Shown in pieces: positions 8,847 through 16,716 of a stretch of 64,000 nucleotides of DNA. The stretch comes from Flavobacterium sedimenticola (lineage in GTDB: Bacteria > Bacteroidota > Bacteroidia > Flavobacteriales > Flavobacteriaceae), in NCBI RefSeq assembly GCF_030053345.1, contig NZ_JASGBP010000010.1, positions 1 through 64,000 of the forward strand, read 5' to 3'. The notes under the pieces are model-generated. The model saw only the letters and a program-made list of their open reading frames with translations. It was not told the DNA's origin and ran no database searches. The translations under genes and the position numbers were made by a program. The number at the start of each line of letters is the position of its first letter. The first letter of the stretch is position 1.

Positions 8847-9707
8847 TTAATAACGGTATTTCAGAGAAACCCAATTGTTTTTTTCGAATTGCTTAACAAA
8901 AGTCAATCCTTTTTCGGTACAAGACGTGTCAATAAAAGGAATGTCTTCAGTGTAAAATCCACTCAACAACAGGATACCATTTGGGTTCAAACAATCCACA
9001 TATTGTTGCATGTCATTTAATAAAATATTGCGATTGATATTGGCAATAATGAGGTCGTATTTTTTACCTTTCAGTAATTCGGCATCACCTTCGTACACGG
9101 TTATTTCTTGGCAATTATTGCGTTCGGCATTTTCGATGGAATTCAAATAACACCAGTTGTCAATGTCAATGGCATCAATAGGTTTGGCGCCTTTCATTTC
9201 GGCTAAAATGGCTAAAATAGCTGTGCCGCAGCCCATGTCTAAGGTTTTCATTCCGGTAACATCGGTTTCTAACAAGTGCTGAATCATCATGTGTGTAGTT
9301 TCGTGATGACCGGTACCGAAACTCATTTTCGGTTCAATCACAATATCAAACTCGGCGTTGGTTTTAGGATGAAAAGGCGCACGGACGTGGCACTTGCCGT
9401 CCACATCAATGGGTTCAAAGTTTTTTTCCCATTCTTCGTTCCAATTCACTTGATCGATTTCTTCAATAGTGAATGAAATGGTAAACTCGGGAGAAGTTAA
9501 CAGAAAAATGTCATCAAGAATATCTTCAGTCCAAAGATCTTTCTGAATGTAGGCACTAAAACCATTATCGGTTTCAATAAAACTTTCAAACGGTTTTTCA
9601 CCCAATTCTGCGATTAAGATTTCCGAACCCAATTGCTTCGCCTGTTCGCGATTGCTCGGGTCTTTGGGTTCCACCGAAAAATGATACCCTAAATAGCTAT
9701 TTGACAT
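8847..9707 (-). CDS. prmA: Ribosomal protein L11 methyltransferase
   Basis: The 286-residue SAM-dependent methyltransferase carries the class I motif I as LDMGCGTAILAILAEMKGA near residue 155 and the PrmA signature ANINRNILL near residue 225. A PrmA-type N-terminal substrate-recognition domain precedes it, together with GTGHHETT near residue 133. PrmA trimethylates ribosomal protein L11. It has its own -7 box, and clpS follows. Confidence 0.95.
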   Translation of the reverse strand: MSNSYLGYHFSVEPKDPSNREQAKQLGSEILIAELGEKPFESFIETDNGFSAYIQKDLWTEDILDDIFLLTSPEFTISFTIEEIDQVNWNEEWEKNFEPIDVDGKCHVRAPFHPKTNAEFDIVIEPKMSFGTGHHETTHMMIQHLLETDVTGMKTLDMGCGTAILAILAEMKGAKPIDAIDIDNWCYLNSIENAERNNCQEITVYEGDAELLKGKKYDLIIANINRNILLNDMQQYVDCLNPNGILLLSGFYTEDIPFIDTSCTEKGLTFVKQFEKNNWVSLKYRY

Positions 9708-9721
9708 GATTCACTTTTTTG

Positions 9722-9729
9722 CAAAGGTA
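9722..9729 (-). promoter_or_regulatory. -7 box (TACCTTTG) for prmA-clpS
   Basis: On the minus strand TACCTTTG matches TAnnTTTG and ends 15 bases before the prmA start, implying a very short 5' leader. No -33 TTG is seen at normal spacing. Confidence 0.5.
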
Positions 9730-9770
9730 ACTATCAACGCCATTTGTGTAAAGTCATTTGCTAAAAACTT

Positions 9771-10238
9771 TTAATCCGTTTTTACGATGGCCTTCAAGCT
9801 GGCATTAGGGAATTCATCGGGTGAAACAGTAAAGATCATTAGTTTGCGGTACCTTTTATTATCGGCATCATACAAGTACGTAATGGTGTTTTCTTTAGCG
9901 TTGTACGTTAATTTGGCTCTCATATATTTGGAACGAATGAGCCAAGTACCTTCATTTTCACTGGTTTGTGCAAACTCATATATCGAGCCGTGATGCAACC
10001 GAGCGACACCGTTATCAATCATACTGATTACAATGTAACCGTTGGTTTTAGAACCGATTTCCCGAATGTCAATCACCGTGTTTTCGTATTCGGTTTCAAT
10101 CATTTCGTATTTTTCATGCTCAGCACTCCAAACATAGTACTTTCTGGAATCAGACTGGAATCGCTTTTGGGTATCAATTTGAGCCAATACGGTACCACTA
10201 ATGGATAGAAAAAGAAACAGCAAAAGTTTTGTTTTCAT
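9771..10238 (-). CDS. Secreted hypothetical protein, 155 aa
   Basis: From the ATG at 10238 the protein has a classical signal peptide (KLLLFLFLSISG, then TVLAQ, cleavage near residue 20). The mature part, about 135 residues, is beta-rich with many Tyr, Arg and Glu residues and no recognised domain. It is probably periplasmic. An upstream TTG/ATG extension would place 13 non-signal residues in front of the signal peptide, so the shorter start is chosen. It lies between prmA and tpiA on the same strand, separated from tpiA by a terminator. Function unknown. Confidence 0.7.
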   Translation of the reverse strand: MKTKLLLFLFLSISGTVLAQIDTQKRFQSDSRKYYVWSAEHEKYEMIETEYENTVIDIREIGSKTNGYIVISMIDNGVARLHHGSIYEFAQTSENEGTWLIRSKYMRAKLTYNAKENTITYLYDADNKRYRKLMIFTVSPDEFPNASLKAIVKTD

Positions 10239-10331
10239 TGTTTTGTGTGATTTAGGGTGCCGTAAAAATAGAAACATAATCGATTAAATGCAAATAAAAC
10301 CGATTAAATACATTAAAATAATTTTAAATAT

Positions 10332-10361
10332 AAAAAAAACCTTTCATTTTATTGAAAGGTT
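10332..10361 (-). terminator. Intrinsic terminator after tpiA
   Basis: A 9-bp stem (AACCTTTCA / TGAAAGGTT) is followed on the minus strand by an uninterrupted T-run, 25 bases after the tpiA stop. Confidence 0.85.
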
Positions 10362-10385
10362 TATGTTTAAAAGAGGTAGGCTGTA

Positions 10386-11138
10386 TTATATAGCGCTGAC
10401 GATAGCGGCAAAGTCATCGGCTTTCAGTGCGGCACCACCAATGAGTCCACCGTCAACATCGGGTTTAGAAAAAATTTCTTTGGCATTCTCCGGTTTCACG
10501 CTACCACCGTACAAAATTGAGACATTTTCGGCAATATCGCTACCGTATCTTTTACGAATGGTTTCACGAATAAATTCGTGCATTTCCTGAGCTTGTTCTG
10601 GCGTAGCAGTTTCTCCGGTTCCAATGGCCCATACGGGTTCGTAGGCCAAAACAATTTGTTCCCAATCGCGGTTTTCAATATGAAAAAGGCCATCGCGTAA
10701 TTGGTTTTCCACTACATTAAAGTGTTGTTTGTTTTGTCGGTCTTTTAATTCCTCTCCAAAACAAAAAATAACGTTCATATCGTGTTTGAGTGCGGTGGTT
10801 ACTTTTTGAGCCAGGATAGTATCCGTTTCATGAAAATAAGCTCTTCTTTCGGAGTGACCTAGAATCACAATATTAACTCCAACGCTTTTCAGCATATCGG
10901 CAGAGATTTCACCGGTGTAGGCACCGCTTTCATTTTGATGCATGTTTTGTGCGGCCACGCCTATATTGGTAAACTCCAAATGGTCGACAGCAGAAGCCAA
11001 ATTGATGAATGTTGGCGCCACTATGATTTGTGCTTCCACATCGTTGGGTAGTTTGTCAATTAATTCATTCAATAAATCTTCGGTCTCTTCGGCATTTTTG
11101 TGCATTTTCCAATTACCGGCAACAATCTTTTGTCTCAT
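10386..11138 (-). CDS. tpiA: Triosephosphate isomerase
   Basis: The 250-residue protein has every landmark of the TIM-barrel isomerase: AGNWKMHKN at residues 6-14 with the catalytic Lys, ILGHSERR near 94 with the catalytic His, VLAYEPVWAIGTG near 165 with the catalytic Glu, and LYGGSVKPENA near 210. It interconverts DHAP and glyceraldehyde 3-phosphate in the cytoplasm. The start codon shares one base with the stop of the upstream TlpA-like gene (TAATG), so the two are translationally coupled. Confidence 0.97.
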   Translation of the reverse strand: MRQKIVAGNWKMHKNAEETEDLLNELIDKLPNDVEAQIIVAPTFINLASAVDHLEFTNIGVAAQNMHQNESGAYTGEISADMLKSVGVNIVILGHSERRAYFHETDTILAQKVTTALKHDMNVIFCFGEELKDRQNKQHFNVVENQLRDGLFHIENRDWEQIVLAYEPVWAIGTGETATPEQAQEMHEFIRETIRKRYGSDIAENVSILYGGSVKPENAKEIFSKPDVDGGLIGGAALKADDFAAIVSAI

Positions 11139-11635
11139 TATTCTAACGTTTTTAGGGTGGCATTGATTTGATCGAAATCAGTTTCGATAGCTCTGTACGT
11201 AATTATTTTTCCTTTTTTATCTAAGATAATGTATCTCGGAATCCAATCTAAGTCGATTGATTTTCCGAATGCTCCTTTCATACCATCGGTTGCCCAGTAA
11301 TGTGCTCCTTTCAATTCGTGTTTGGCAATACCGTTTTTCCATTTATCAAAAGCTTTGTCCATGGAGATAAAAACATAGTCCACTTTTGGGTGATTGGCTT
11401 GCATGTCTTTTACTTTGGGCATGGCTTTCACACAATCGCTGCACCAAGAAGCCCAAACTTCTATGACGGTCGTTTTTCCTTTGTGTTGGGCTAAAATCTC
11501 TTTAAAAGTTATTTGTGTGCTGTCGGACGTTATGAGTTTTTGACTTAAACTCTCTTTGGAAAATTCTGTTTTTTGTTTGTTAGTGAAAGCAAACACTGCG
11601 ACTACAGCAATAATTATAAAAAGTACTTTTTTCAT
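11138..11635 (-). CDS. TlpA-like thiol-disulfide oxidoreductase
   Basis: The 165-residue protein has one N-terminal hydrophobic segment (signal peptide or anchor) and a thioredoxin fold. The active site WASWCSDC is near residue 80, and a later IPRYIILDKKGK segment carries the cis-Pro region. TlpA-like proteins reduce or exchange disulfides in the periplasm. The gene sits in a short operon between a small membrane protein and tpiA; another thioredoxin-like protein (DoxX/CDHC) is encoded just upstream, so redox work is concentrated here. Confidence 0.88.
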   Translation of the reverse strand: MKKVLFIIIAVVAVFAFTNKQKTEFSKESLSQKLITSDSTQITFKEILAQHKGKTTVIEVWASWCSDCVKAMPKVKDMQANHPKVDYVFISMDKAFDKWKNGIAKHELKGAHYWATDGMKGAFGKSIDLDWIPRYIILDKKGKIITYRAIETDFDQINATLKTLE

Positions 11636-11653
11636 TTTCAGTCAGTTATTTGG

Positions 11654-11986
11654 TTAAAGCGACGCATTCGTTTTGGTCTTGCTTTTTGATCGGCTTCGGT
11701 TGGAGTCCTTCAGATAAAAAAGCTTATGATTTCTCCGTTTTCGCTCTTTTCGTTCTTTTCTTTTTTTGTTATCATACATGTATTTCAAAATCAGAATAAC
11801 CCCAAGGATGGAAAGGAAGGTCAGGGCACTTCCGATTAGAATGTAAATAGTGTTTCCCAGAGGCGGATCTTCTAGGGTAGAAACGTGATTCAGCACAAAG
11901 TAGCCCAAAACAAAAACAATAATGCAAAGACCAATACCGATGAGGCCTCTTTCATTTACTCTTCGGGACATTATATATTTTATCAT
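11654..11986 (-). CDS. Small two-TM membrane protein with basic tail
   Basis: The product is 110 residues from the ATG at 11986, or 105 from the ATG at 11971 (MSRRVNERG), which looks a more natural N-terminus. Two hydrophobic helices (about residues 15-35 and 50-70) are followed by a strongly basic Lys/Arg-rich cytoplasmic tail. No domain is recognised. It is 18 bases upstream of the TlpA-like gene and probably starts that operon. Confidence 0.7.
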   Translation of the reverse strand: MIKYIMSRRVNERGLIGIGLCIIVFVLGYFVLNHVSTLEDPPLGNTIYILIGSALTFLSILGVILILKYMYDNKKRKERKERKRRNHKLFYLKDSNRSRSKSKTKTNASL

Positions 11987-12229
11987 ACAGTAAATATTAA
12001 AATTATTTACGAAACAGTTTTTAGTCGATTAATTCACTTCAGCAAAGCAACCTTTTTATAAAAACACCTGACAAACCAATCAGTATTTAAAATGGAATTC
12101 CGGCAATTTTAGTTTCATCGGGGCTCATGGTAATCAAATAATTCCCAATACCATGAACAGCAATGCCATAAAAATATTAAAATAAATCGAAGCTTTTTTT
12201 ACAATATTAACTTCAATCTTAAAATGAAC
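11987..12229. other. AT-rich intergenic region with possible gene remnant
   Basis: No complete gene is seen. On the minus strand, 12087-12176 reads as an uninterrupted 29-codon segment ending in MSPDETKIAGIPF and a stop, bounded upstream by another stop. It resembles the C-terminal tail of a protein and may be a decayed gene, but the similarity is only an impression. Confidence 0.3.
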
Positions 12230-13321
12230 TTACTTTTTTAATTCAGAGTAGGTCTTATGAATTAGTTTCTCATAATCTACCGGGTCAAATTTGTTGTCGT
12301 TAATTCCCCAATAGTATTTGTATTCATTACCGTTCCACAAATATTTCACACCCGGTGTATCTTTGCCCGAACCCAAGACTTTCCAAAACGGAATTACCTC
12401 TATAATCTTGTACGGATATTCGGCTCCGGCTTCTTTGAAGAAGGCCGGAATTAAATCGGCTTCTTCATTCATAAAAATAATAGAGATTTCCGGAAAGTTT
12501 TTATTTTTCTTTTTGAGTTCGGTAAGTTCTTTGGCAGCCACTCGGCAATGATCACAGCCCGGCACAAAAAAACAAAGTGTTTTTCGACCTTTGTCAATAT
12601 GAGAGAAATAGGAAGCATACCCCGATTTTTTCGGAGCGGGTTCAGTAGGTTCCGCTTTCACTTCCACCGCTTTTTCGATTTCTTTTTTTGCTGTGTCTAT
12701 AGTAGGTTTTTCAACCTCTTGTGGTAGGGTTACCGGGGCCGTTTCGGTAGTGTCTGCTACTGTTTCTTCAGGTGTTGAAACCGAAAAATCAGATTCCACC
12801 GGTTGGATAGGAGCCAACATAAAAAGCATCAATATAGCCGCGAAAGTTGTGGTGGTAAGGACCCAAAAGTTATCGTGTCTTTCGTTGGATTTCGGCATAA
12901 TGATGACCAACCAAATCAATAAAATGATAGCAACTACGTTTTTGACGATAGCCTCTATAGGAGTCATTGGTAATAGGCTTCCAAAGCACCCGCAGTTCCC
13001 CGAATTGCCACCGTTTTGAATGGTTTCAATCATTAAATGCGTGGTAAAAACTGCCAACAATAAAATCGTGGCCGGGATGACGATGCTTCGTAAAAAGTTT
13101 TTTTGCAGAATTAAAATACCCAAAGCGAATTCAATTCCGATTAAGATTCTGGAAAAGAAAGGGGCAAATCCTTCTGAGAACCCCATCGGGTACAATTGTT
13201 TTACTTCAAAAGTGGAAATCGCAAAGTAAGGCGACGGATATAACTTGGCTACTGCCGAAAGTAAGAAAAGAATAGCAATGATCCATCGTATTCCCCAAGC
13301 AATGTTGTTTTTTGAATTCAT
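12230..13321 (-). CDS. DoxX/MauE-like membrane protein fused to a thioredoxin-like domain (BT_3928-like)
   Basis: The 363-residue protein has an N-terminal DoxX-type four- or five-helix membrane domain (about 1-175). A Pro/Glu/Thr-rich linker (about 180-230) follows, then a C-terminal thioredoxin-like domain with a CDHC active site near residue 256. This is the architecture of the Bacteroidetes BT_3928 family; membrane DoxX/MauE partners usually pass electrons to thiol chemistry, here in one chain. It is 25 bases downstream of the DUF1599 gene, and the order DUF1599 - this gene - TlpA-like - tpiA is typical of Bacteroidetes. The substrate is unknown. Confidence 0.82.
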   Translation of the reverse strand: MNSKNNIAWGIRWIIAILFLLSAVAKLYPSPYFAISTFEVKQLYPMGFSEGFAPFFSRILIGIEFALGILILQKNFLRSIVIPATILLLAVFTTHLMIETIQNGGNSGNCGCFGSLLPMTPIEAIVKNVVAIILLIWLVIIMPKSNERHDNFWVLTTTTFAAILMLFMLAPIQPVESDFSVSTPEETVADTTETAPVTLPQEVEKPTIDTAKKEIEKAVEVKAEPTEPAPKKSGYASYFSHIDKGRKTLCFFVPGCDHCRVAAKELTELKKKNKNFPEISIIFMNEEADLIPAFFKEAGAEYPYKIIEVIPFWKVLGSGKDTPGVKYLWNGNEYKYYWGINDNKFDPVDYEKLIHKTYSELKK

Positions 13322-13345
13322 AGTGTTATAATTTGGTGCGTATAG

Positions 13346-13888
13346 TTATTGTCCGAAACCCATCAAAATTAAGGCAAAGACCGAATAGTTTATCATGTCT
13401 TGATAGTTGGCATCGATGCCTTCCGAAACCAGGGTTTTTCCCTGATTGTCTTCAATTTGTTTGACCCGCAAAAGTTTTTGTAAAATCAAATCGGTGAGCG
13501 AACTTACACGCATGTCTCGCCAAGCTTCCCCATAATCGTGGTTTTTGGCTTCCATAAGCGATTTGGTCAGCGCCACTTTGGCATCATATAACTCCGTAGC
13601 TTTGGCCACATCCAAATCGGGTTGCTCTACCACGCCCAAATCCAGTTGAATTAAAGCCATAATGCAATAGTTAATAATCCCAATAAATTCTCCGGTTTCA
13701 TCTTCATCCACTTTGCGGATTTCATTTTGCTGTAAGCTGCGAATGCGTTGTGCTTTGATAAAAATTTGATCGGTAAGCGACGGTAATCGCAAAATGCGCC
13801 AAGCACTACCGTAGTCTTTCATTTTATTGATGTAAAGTTGTCTGCAAATTGCAATAACCTTATCATATTCTTGAGCAGTTTTACTCAT
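13346..13888 (-). CDS. DUF1599 domain protein with two internal repeats
   Basis: The 180-residue protein consists of two similar halves, each with a D-Y-G-x-A-W-R motif: KDYGSAWRILRLPSLTD near residue 24 and HDYGEAWRDMRVSSLTD near 118. This is the DUF1599 family (nucleotide modification-associated type). The ORF can be extended to 13990, but a well-formed promoter (13951-13981) lies inside that extension, so the ATG at 13888 is chosen. It heads an operon with the DoxX/thioredoxin protein and diverges from folP. Molecular function is not established. Confidence 0.85.
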   Translation of the reverse strand: MSKTAQEYDKVIAICRQLYINKMKDYGSAWRILRLPSLTDQIFIKAQRIRSLQQNEIRKVDEDETGEFIGIINYCIMALIQLDLGVVEQPDLDVAKATELYDAKVALTKSLMEAKNHDYGEAWRDMRVSSLTDLILQKLLRVKQIEDNQGKTLVSEGIDANYQDMINYSVFALILMGFGQ

Positions 13889-13950
13889 TTCAGTGTATCT
13901 TTGTGTCAATTTTTTAAAAGGATATCTTCCAAAAAGAGAAGGTACCGTGT

Positions 13951-13981
13951 CAAAAGTAAAGAATAAAGATTGAAGTTCAAA
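13951..13981 (-). promoter_or_regulatory. Full Bacteroidetes-type promoter for the DUF1599-DoxX operon
   Basis: On the minus strand TTTG, a spacer of exactly 19 bases, and TACTTTTG match the consensus TTTG-N19-TAnnTTTG. Transcription would begin around 13944, leaving a leader of about 55 bases before the ATG at 13888. Confidence 0.75.
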
Positions 13982-14012
13982 GGACTTCATCTTATAACTA
14001 ACTTAATTTGTG

Positions 14013-14867
14013 ATGACCATTAACTGTCGCGGAAAATTAATCGATTTGTCGTTGCCCAAAGTCATGGGGATACTGAATGTGACACCCGATTCTTTTTTTG
14101 ACGGTGGAACATACAATAACGAAAAAGCCATACTCCAACGTGTCGAAAGTATGCTGGCAGTCGGTGCAACTTTTATCGATATTGGTGCGTATTCGAGTAA
14201 GCCCAAGGCCGATTTTGTTTCGGAGGAAGCCGAAATCGAAAGATTATTACCCATCGTAAAATTGGTGTTACAGCACTTCCCTGAAGCCTTACTTTCTGTG
14301 GATACTTTTCGTGCTGCGGTGGCCCAACAAGCCTTAGATTATGGCGCTTGTATGATTAATGATATTTCAGCCGGACATTTAGACGATACCATGTTGTCCA
14401 CGGTCGCGGCCTATCAGGTACCTTACATTATGATGCACATGCGAGGAACCCCGCAAACCATGCAGCAGTTCACAACCTATGATGATATCCTGAAAGAGAT
14501 GTTGTTTTATTTTTCCGAGAGAATTGCGACAGCCAGACGTTTTGGTATCAACGATTTGATAATTGATCCCGGATTCGGATTTGCCAAAACCACCGCGCAA
14601 AATTTTGAAGTGATGCATAATCTCGAACTATTTCAAAACCTTCATTTGCCTATGTTGGTGGGTGTTTCGAGAAAGTCCATGATTTACAAAACGTTACACG
14701 GAACCCCCGATTCGGCACTTAACGGCACTACCTTTCTCAATGCCGTTGCGTTGCAAAAAGGGGCACAAATTCTCCGTGTGCATGATGTGAAAGAAGCAGT
14801 AGAATGTGTTACTTTGTTCCAAGAATTATCCCGAAACTTCGAAGCCCAAACAGAAATCCCAAATTGA
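14013..14867 (+). CDS. folP: Dihydropteroate synthase
   Basis: The 284-residue protein carries the DHPS signatures in order: GILNVTPDSFFDGG near residue 18, IDIGAYSSKP near 55, MHMRGTPQTMQ near 140, DPGFGFAKT near 186 and VGVSRKSMI near 216. It joins pABA to the pterin pyrophosphate in folate synthesis and is the sulfonamide target. The start is ATG at 14013; an overlapping GTG at 14010 is the alternative. It is divergent from DUF1599 and followed two bases later by a lipoprotein gene. Confidence 0.95.
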   Translation: MTINCRGKLIDLSLPKVMGILNVTPDSFFDGGTYNNEKAILQRVESMLAVGATFIDIGAYSSKPKADFVSEEAEIERLLPIVKLVLQHFPEALLSVDTFRAAVAQQALDYGACMINDISAGHLDDTMLSTVAAYQVPYIMMHMRGTPQTMQQFTTYDDILKEMLFYFSERIATARRFGINDLIIDPGFGFAKTTAQNFEVMHNLELFQNLHLPMLVGVSRKSMIYKTLHGTPDSALNGTTFLNAVALQKGAQILRVHDVKEAVECVTLFQELSRNFEAQTEIPN

Positions 14868-14869
14868 TT

Positions 14870-15502
14870 ATGAAGAATATTGCCTTACTACTAATTACAA
14901 TGCTGTTCCTTTCTTGTGGTGACGATAAGGAAGTACTATTGCCGGTAGCCAAAGAGACTTTGGTGGCGGATGTTAAAGACCATTCGCCGATTTATTTCTT
15001 TTTTAAATTAGAAGAAAAAGATACCATAGTCGATGTAAACCGAAACAACTCCATCAGTTCCACCAACTGGTTGTTTAACATCGACAAGCGATTGCCGTTG
15101 CGCAAAGTTATTTTGGAGGTTAAAAAACTACAAAACAAAAAAGAAGGCAGTGCCCACAAAAATACCCTTTCTGAAAATTATTTTACGTACACCGACACCG
15201 TGAAAAAGAGCTTGGCTTTTATGCCGTTTACCAAAGTTCATTTCAAATTGGAAAAACCCGATTTTAACATCGTATATTTTCATTTGGATCGAAATGACTT
15301 GGTGCATTTTAACGAATTGGTTTTTGCTAAAAGTCAGCTACAGGAATTCATCAATAAGTTACCCAAACAAAGCCGAATTTATTTTTCTTTTGACAAAGGC
15401 ATGTCTTTCGGAAAATACATCGAATGGACTTTCTTTGTGAAGCAACTCGATTACAAGGAAAACAGCATCAAAGTCAACGAAAAAAGAGTCTACATTTATT
15501 GA
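14870..15502 (+). CDS. Hypothetical lipoprotein downstream of folP
   Basis: From ATG 14870 the 210-residue protein has a lipoprotein signal peptide with lipobox LFLSC (Cys near residue 16) followed by GDD. The remainder is predicted mixed alpha/beta with many Lys residues and no recognised family. It starts two bases after the folP stop and so is cotranscribed. Its 3' end overlaps the convergent rlmH gene by 7 bases. A longer in-frame start at 14804 lies within folP and lacks a signal, so it was not used. Function unknown. Confidence 0.8.
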   Translation: MKNIALLLITMLFLSCGDDKEVLLPVAKETLVADVKDHSPIYFFFKLEEKDTIVDVNRNNSISSTNWLFNIDKRLPLRKVILEVKKLQNKKEGSAHKNTLSENYFTYTDTVKKSLAFMPFTKVHFKLEKPDFNIVYFHLDRNDLVHFNELVFAKSQLQEFINKLPKQSRIYFSFDKGMSFGKYIEWTFFVKQLDYKENSIKVNEKRVYIY

Positions 15503-15969
15503 TGATGGTAAGGTTCGTTGCGCAATATGGTGAAGCCGCGATACAATTGTTCGATAAAAAATAAGCGCACCATTTGATGTGAAAAGGTCATAGCGGATAG
15601 CGAAATTTTGCCTTGCGCTTTTTGATACACCGCTTCGCTAAATCCATACGGTCCGCCAATCACAAAGACCAAGGTTTTGATGCCTGAATTCATCTTTTTT
15701 TGCAAATAATCCGAAAAGCCTACACTTGAAAAAGTTTTGCCGTTTTCATCCAACAGAACCAACTGGTCTGTTGGTGTTAACTTGGCCAAAATCAATTCGC
15801 CTTCTTTTTCTTTTTGTTGGGCTTCCGATAGATTCTTGACGTTCTTGATATCGGGAATGAGTTCTAAATCAAATTTGATATAAAACGACAATCGCTTGGT
15901 ATAATCGTCAATCAGCGTTTGTAATGCTTTGTTGTCAGTTTTGCCTATGGTGATTAATTTGATGTTCAT
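15496..15969 (-). CDS. rlmH: 23S rRNA (pseudouridine-1915-N3)-methyltransferase
   Basis: The 157-residue SPOUT methyltransferase has the RlmH signatures FVIGGPYGFSE near residue 103 and SHQMVRLFFIEQLYRGF near 128, ending in EPYHHQ. RlmH methylates pseudouridine 1915 in helix 69 of 23S rRNA. It is the last gene of the TPR-aroE-rlmH operon, six bases after aroE. Confidence 0.96.
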   Translation of the reverse strand: MNIKLITIGKTDNKALQTLIDDYTKRLSFYIKFDLELIPDIKNVKNLSEAQQKEKEGELILAKLTPTDQLVLLDENGKTFSSVGFSDYLQKKMNSGIKTLVFVIGGPYGFSEAVYQKAQGKISLSAMTFSHQMVRLFFIEQLYRGFTILRNEPYHHQ

Positions 15970-15975
15970 AGCGAC

Positions 15976-16716
15976 TTATTTATTCCAAATTTTCCATGCT
16001 TTTTCGGCTTGTAAAACCAACATTTCATAACCGTTTTTGACAATTGCACCATGTTGTTTGGCCTTTTTCAAAAAAACGGTTTCCTCGGGATTGTAAATCA
16101 AATCGAAAGCAATGTGTTTGTCCGTGAAATAGTCATACGGAATAGGAGGAAAGGCTTTCGTATCGGGACTGGTACCCAACGGTGTGCAGTTGATGATAAT
16201 GTGGTAATTGTCGAAAGTAGTGGCATTGATCCGATTGTAATCCATATGACCTTCTCCGGCATTTCGGGAAACAAAAGTGTACAAAATACCGAGTTCATCT
16301 AACGCAAACGCCACCGCTTTGGCCGCGCCTCCGGTACCCAATAGCAGTGCTTTTCGATGATGCGATTGCAACAAAGGTTGTAACGATTTCATAAAGCCGT
16401 AGTAATCCGAATTATAGCCTTTCAGCTTTCCGTTTTTAGTAAAGCGAATGACATTGACCGCCCCGATTTGGGCCGCTTTTTTGGAAAGTTTATCCAAGTA
16501 GGGAATGACCGATTCTTTGTACGGAATCGTGACATTTACTCCTTTTAAGTTGGGATGATGCGCTACGATTTCGGGAAATTCTTCGATAGAAGCGATGTCA
16601 AAGTTCTCATAAGTGCAATCGGTAAGTGCACCCGAAGCAAACTTTTCGGTAAAGTATTTTTTGGAAAACGAATAGGAAATGTTTTTTCCAATCAGTCCGA
16701 ATTGTCGTGTCGACAT
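15976..16716 (-). CDS. aroE: Shikimate dehydrogenase
   Basis: The 246-residue protein has the shikimate-binding start GLIGKNISYSFSKKYF, NVTIPYKE near residue 61 with the catalytic Lys, the NADP-binding GTGGAAKAVAFAL near 125, and the C-terminal GYEMLVLQAEKAW. It reduces 3-dehydroshikimate in the aromatic amino acid pathway. It is somewhat shorter than the E. coli enzyme, as is usual in Bacteroidetes. The start follows directly on the stop of the TPR gene. Confidence 0.94.
   Translation of the reverse strand: MSTRQFGLIGKNISYSFSKKYFTEKFASGALTDCTYENFDIASIEEFPEIVAHHPNLKGVNVTIPYKESVIPYLDKLSKKAAQIGAVNVIRFTKNGKLKGYNSDYYGFMKSLQPLLQSHHRKALLLGTGGAAKAVAFALDELGILYTFVSRNAGEGHMDYNRINATTFDNYHIIINCTPLGTSPDTKAFPPIPYDYFTDKHIAFDLIYNPEETVFLKKAKQHGAIVKNGYEMLVLQAEKAWKIWNK

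Noticed and set aside
13889..13990. N-terminal extension of the DUF1599 protein
   Set aside because: A complete promoter lies inside it and the added residues do not resemble the family.
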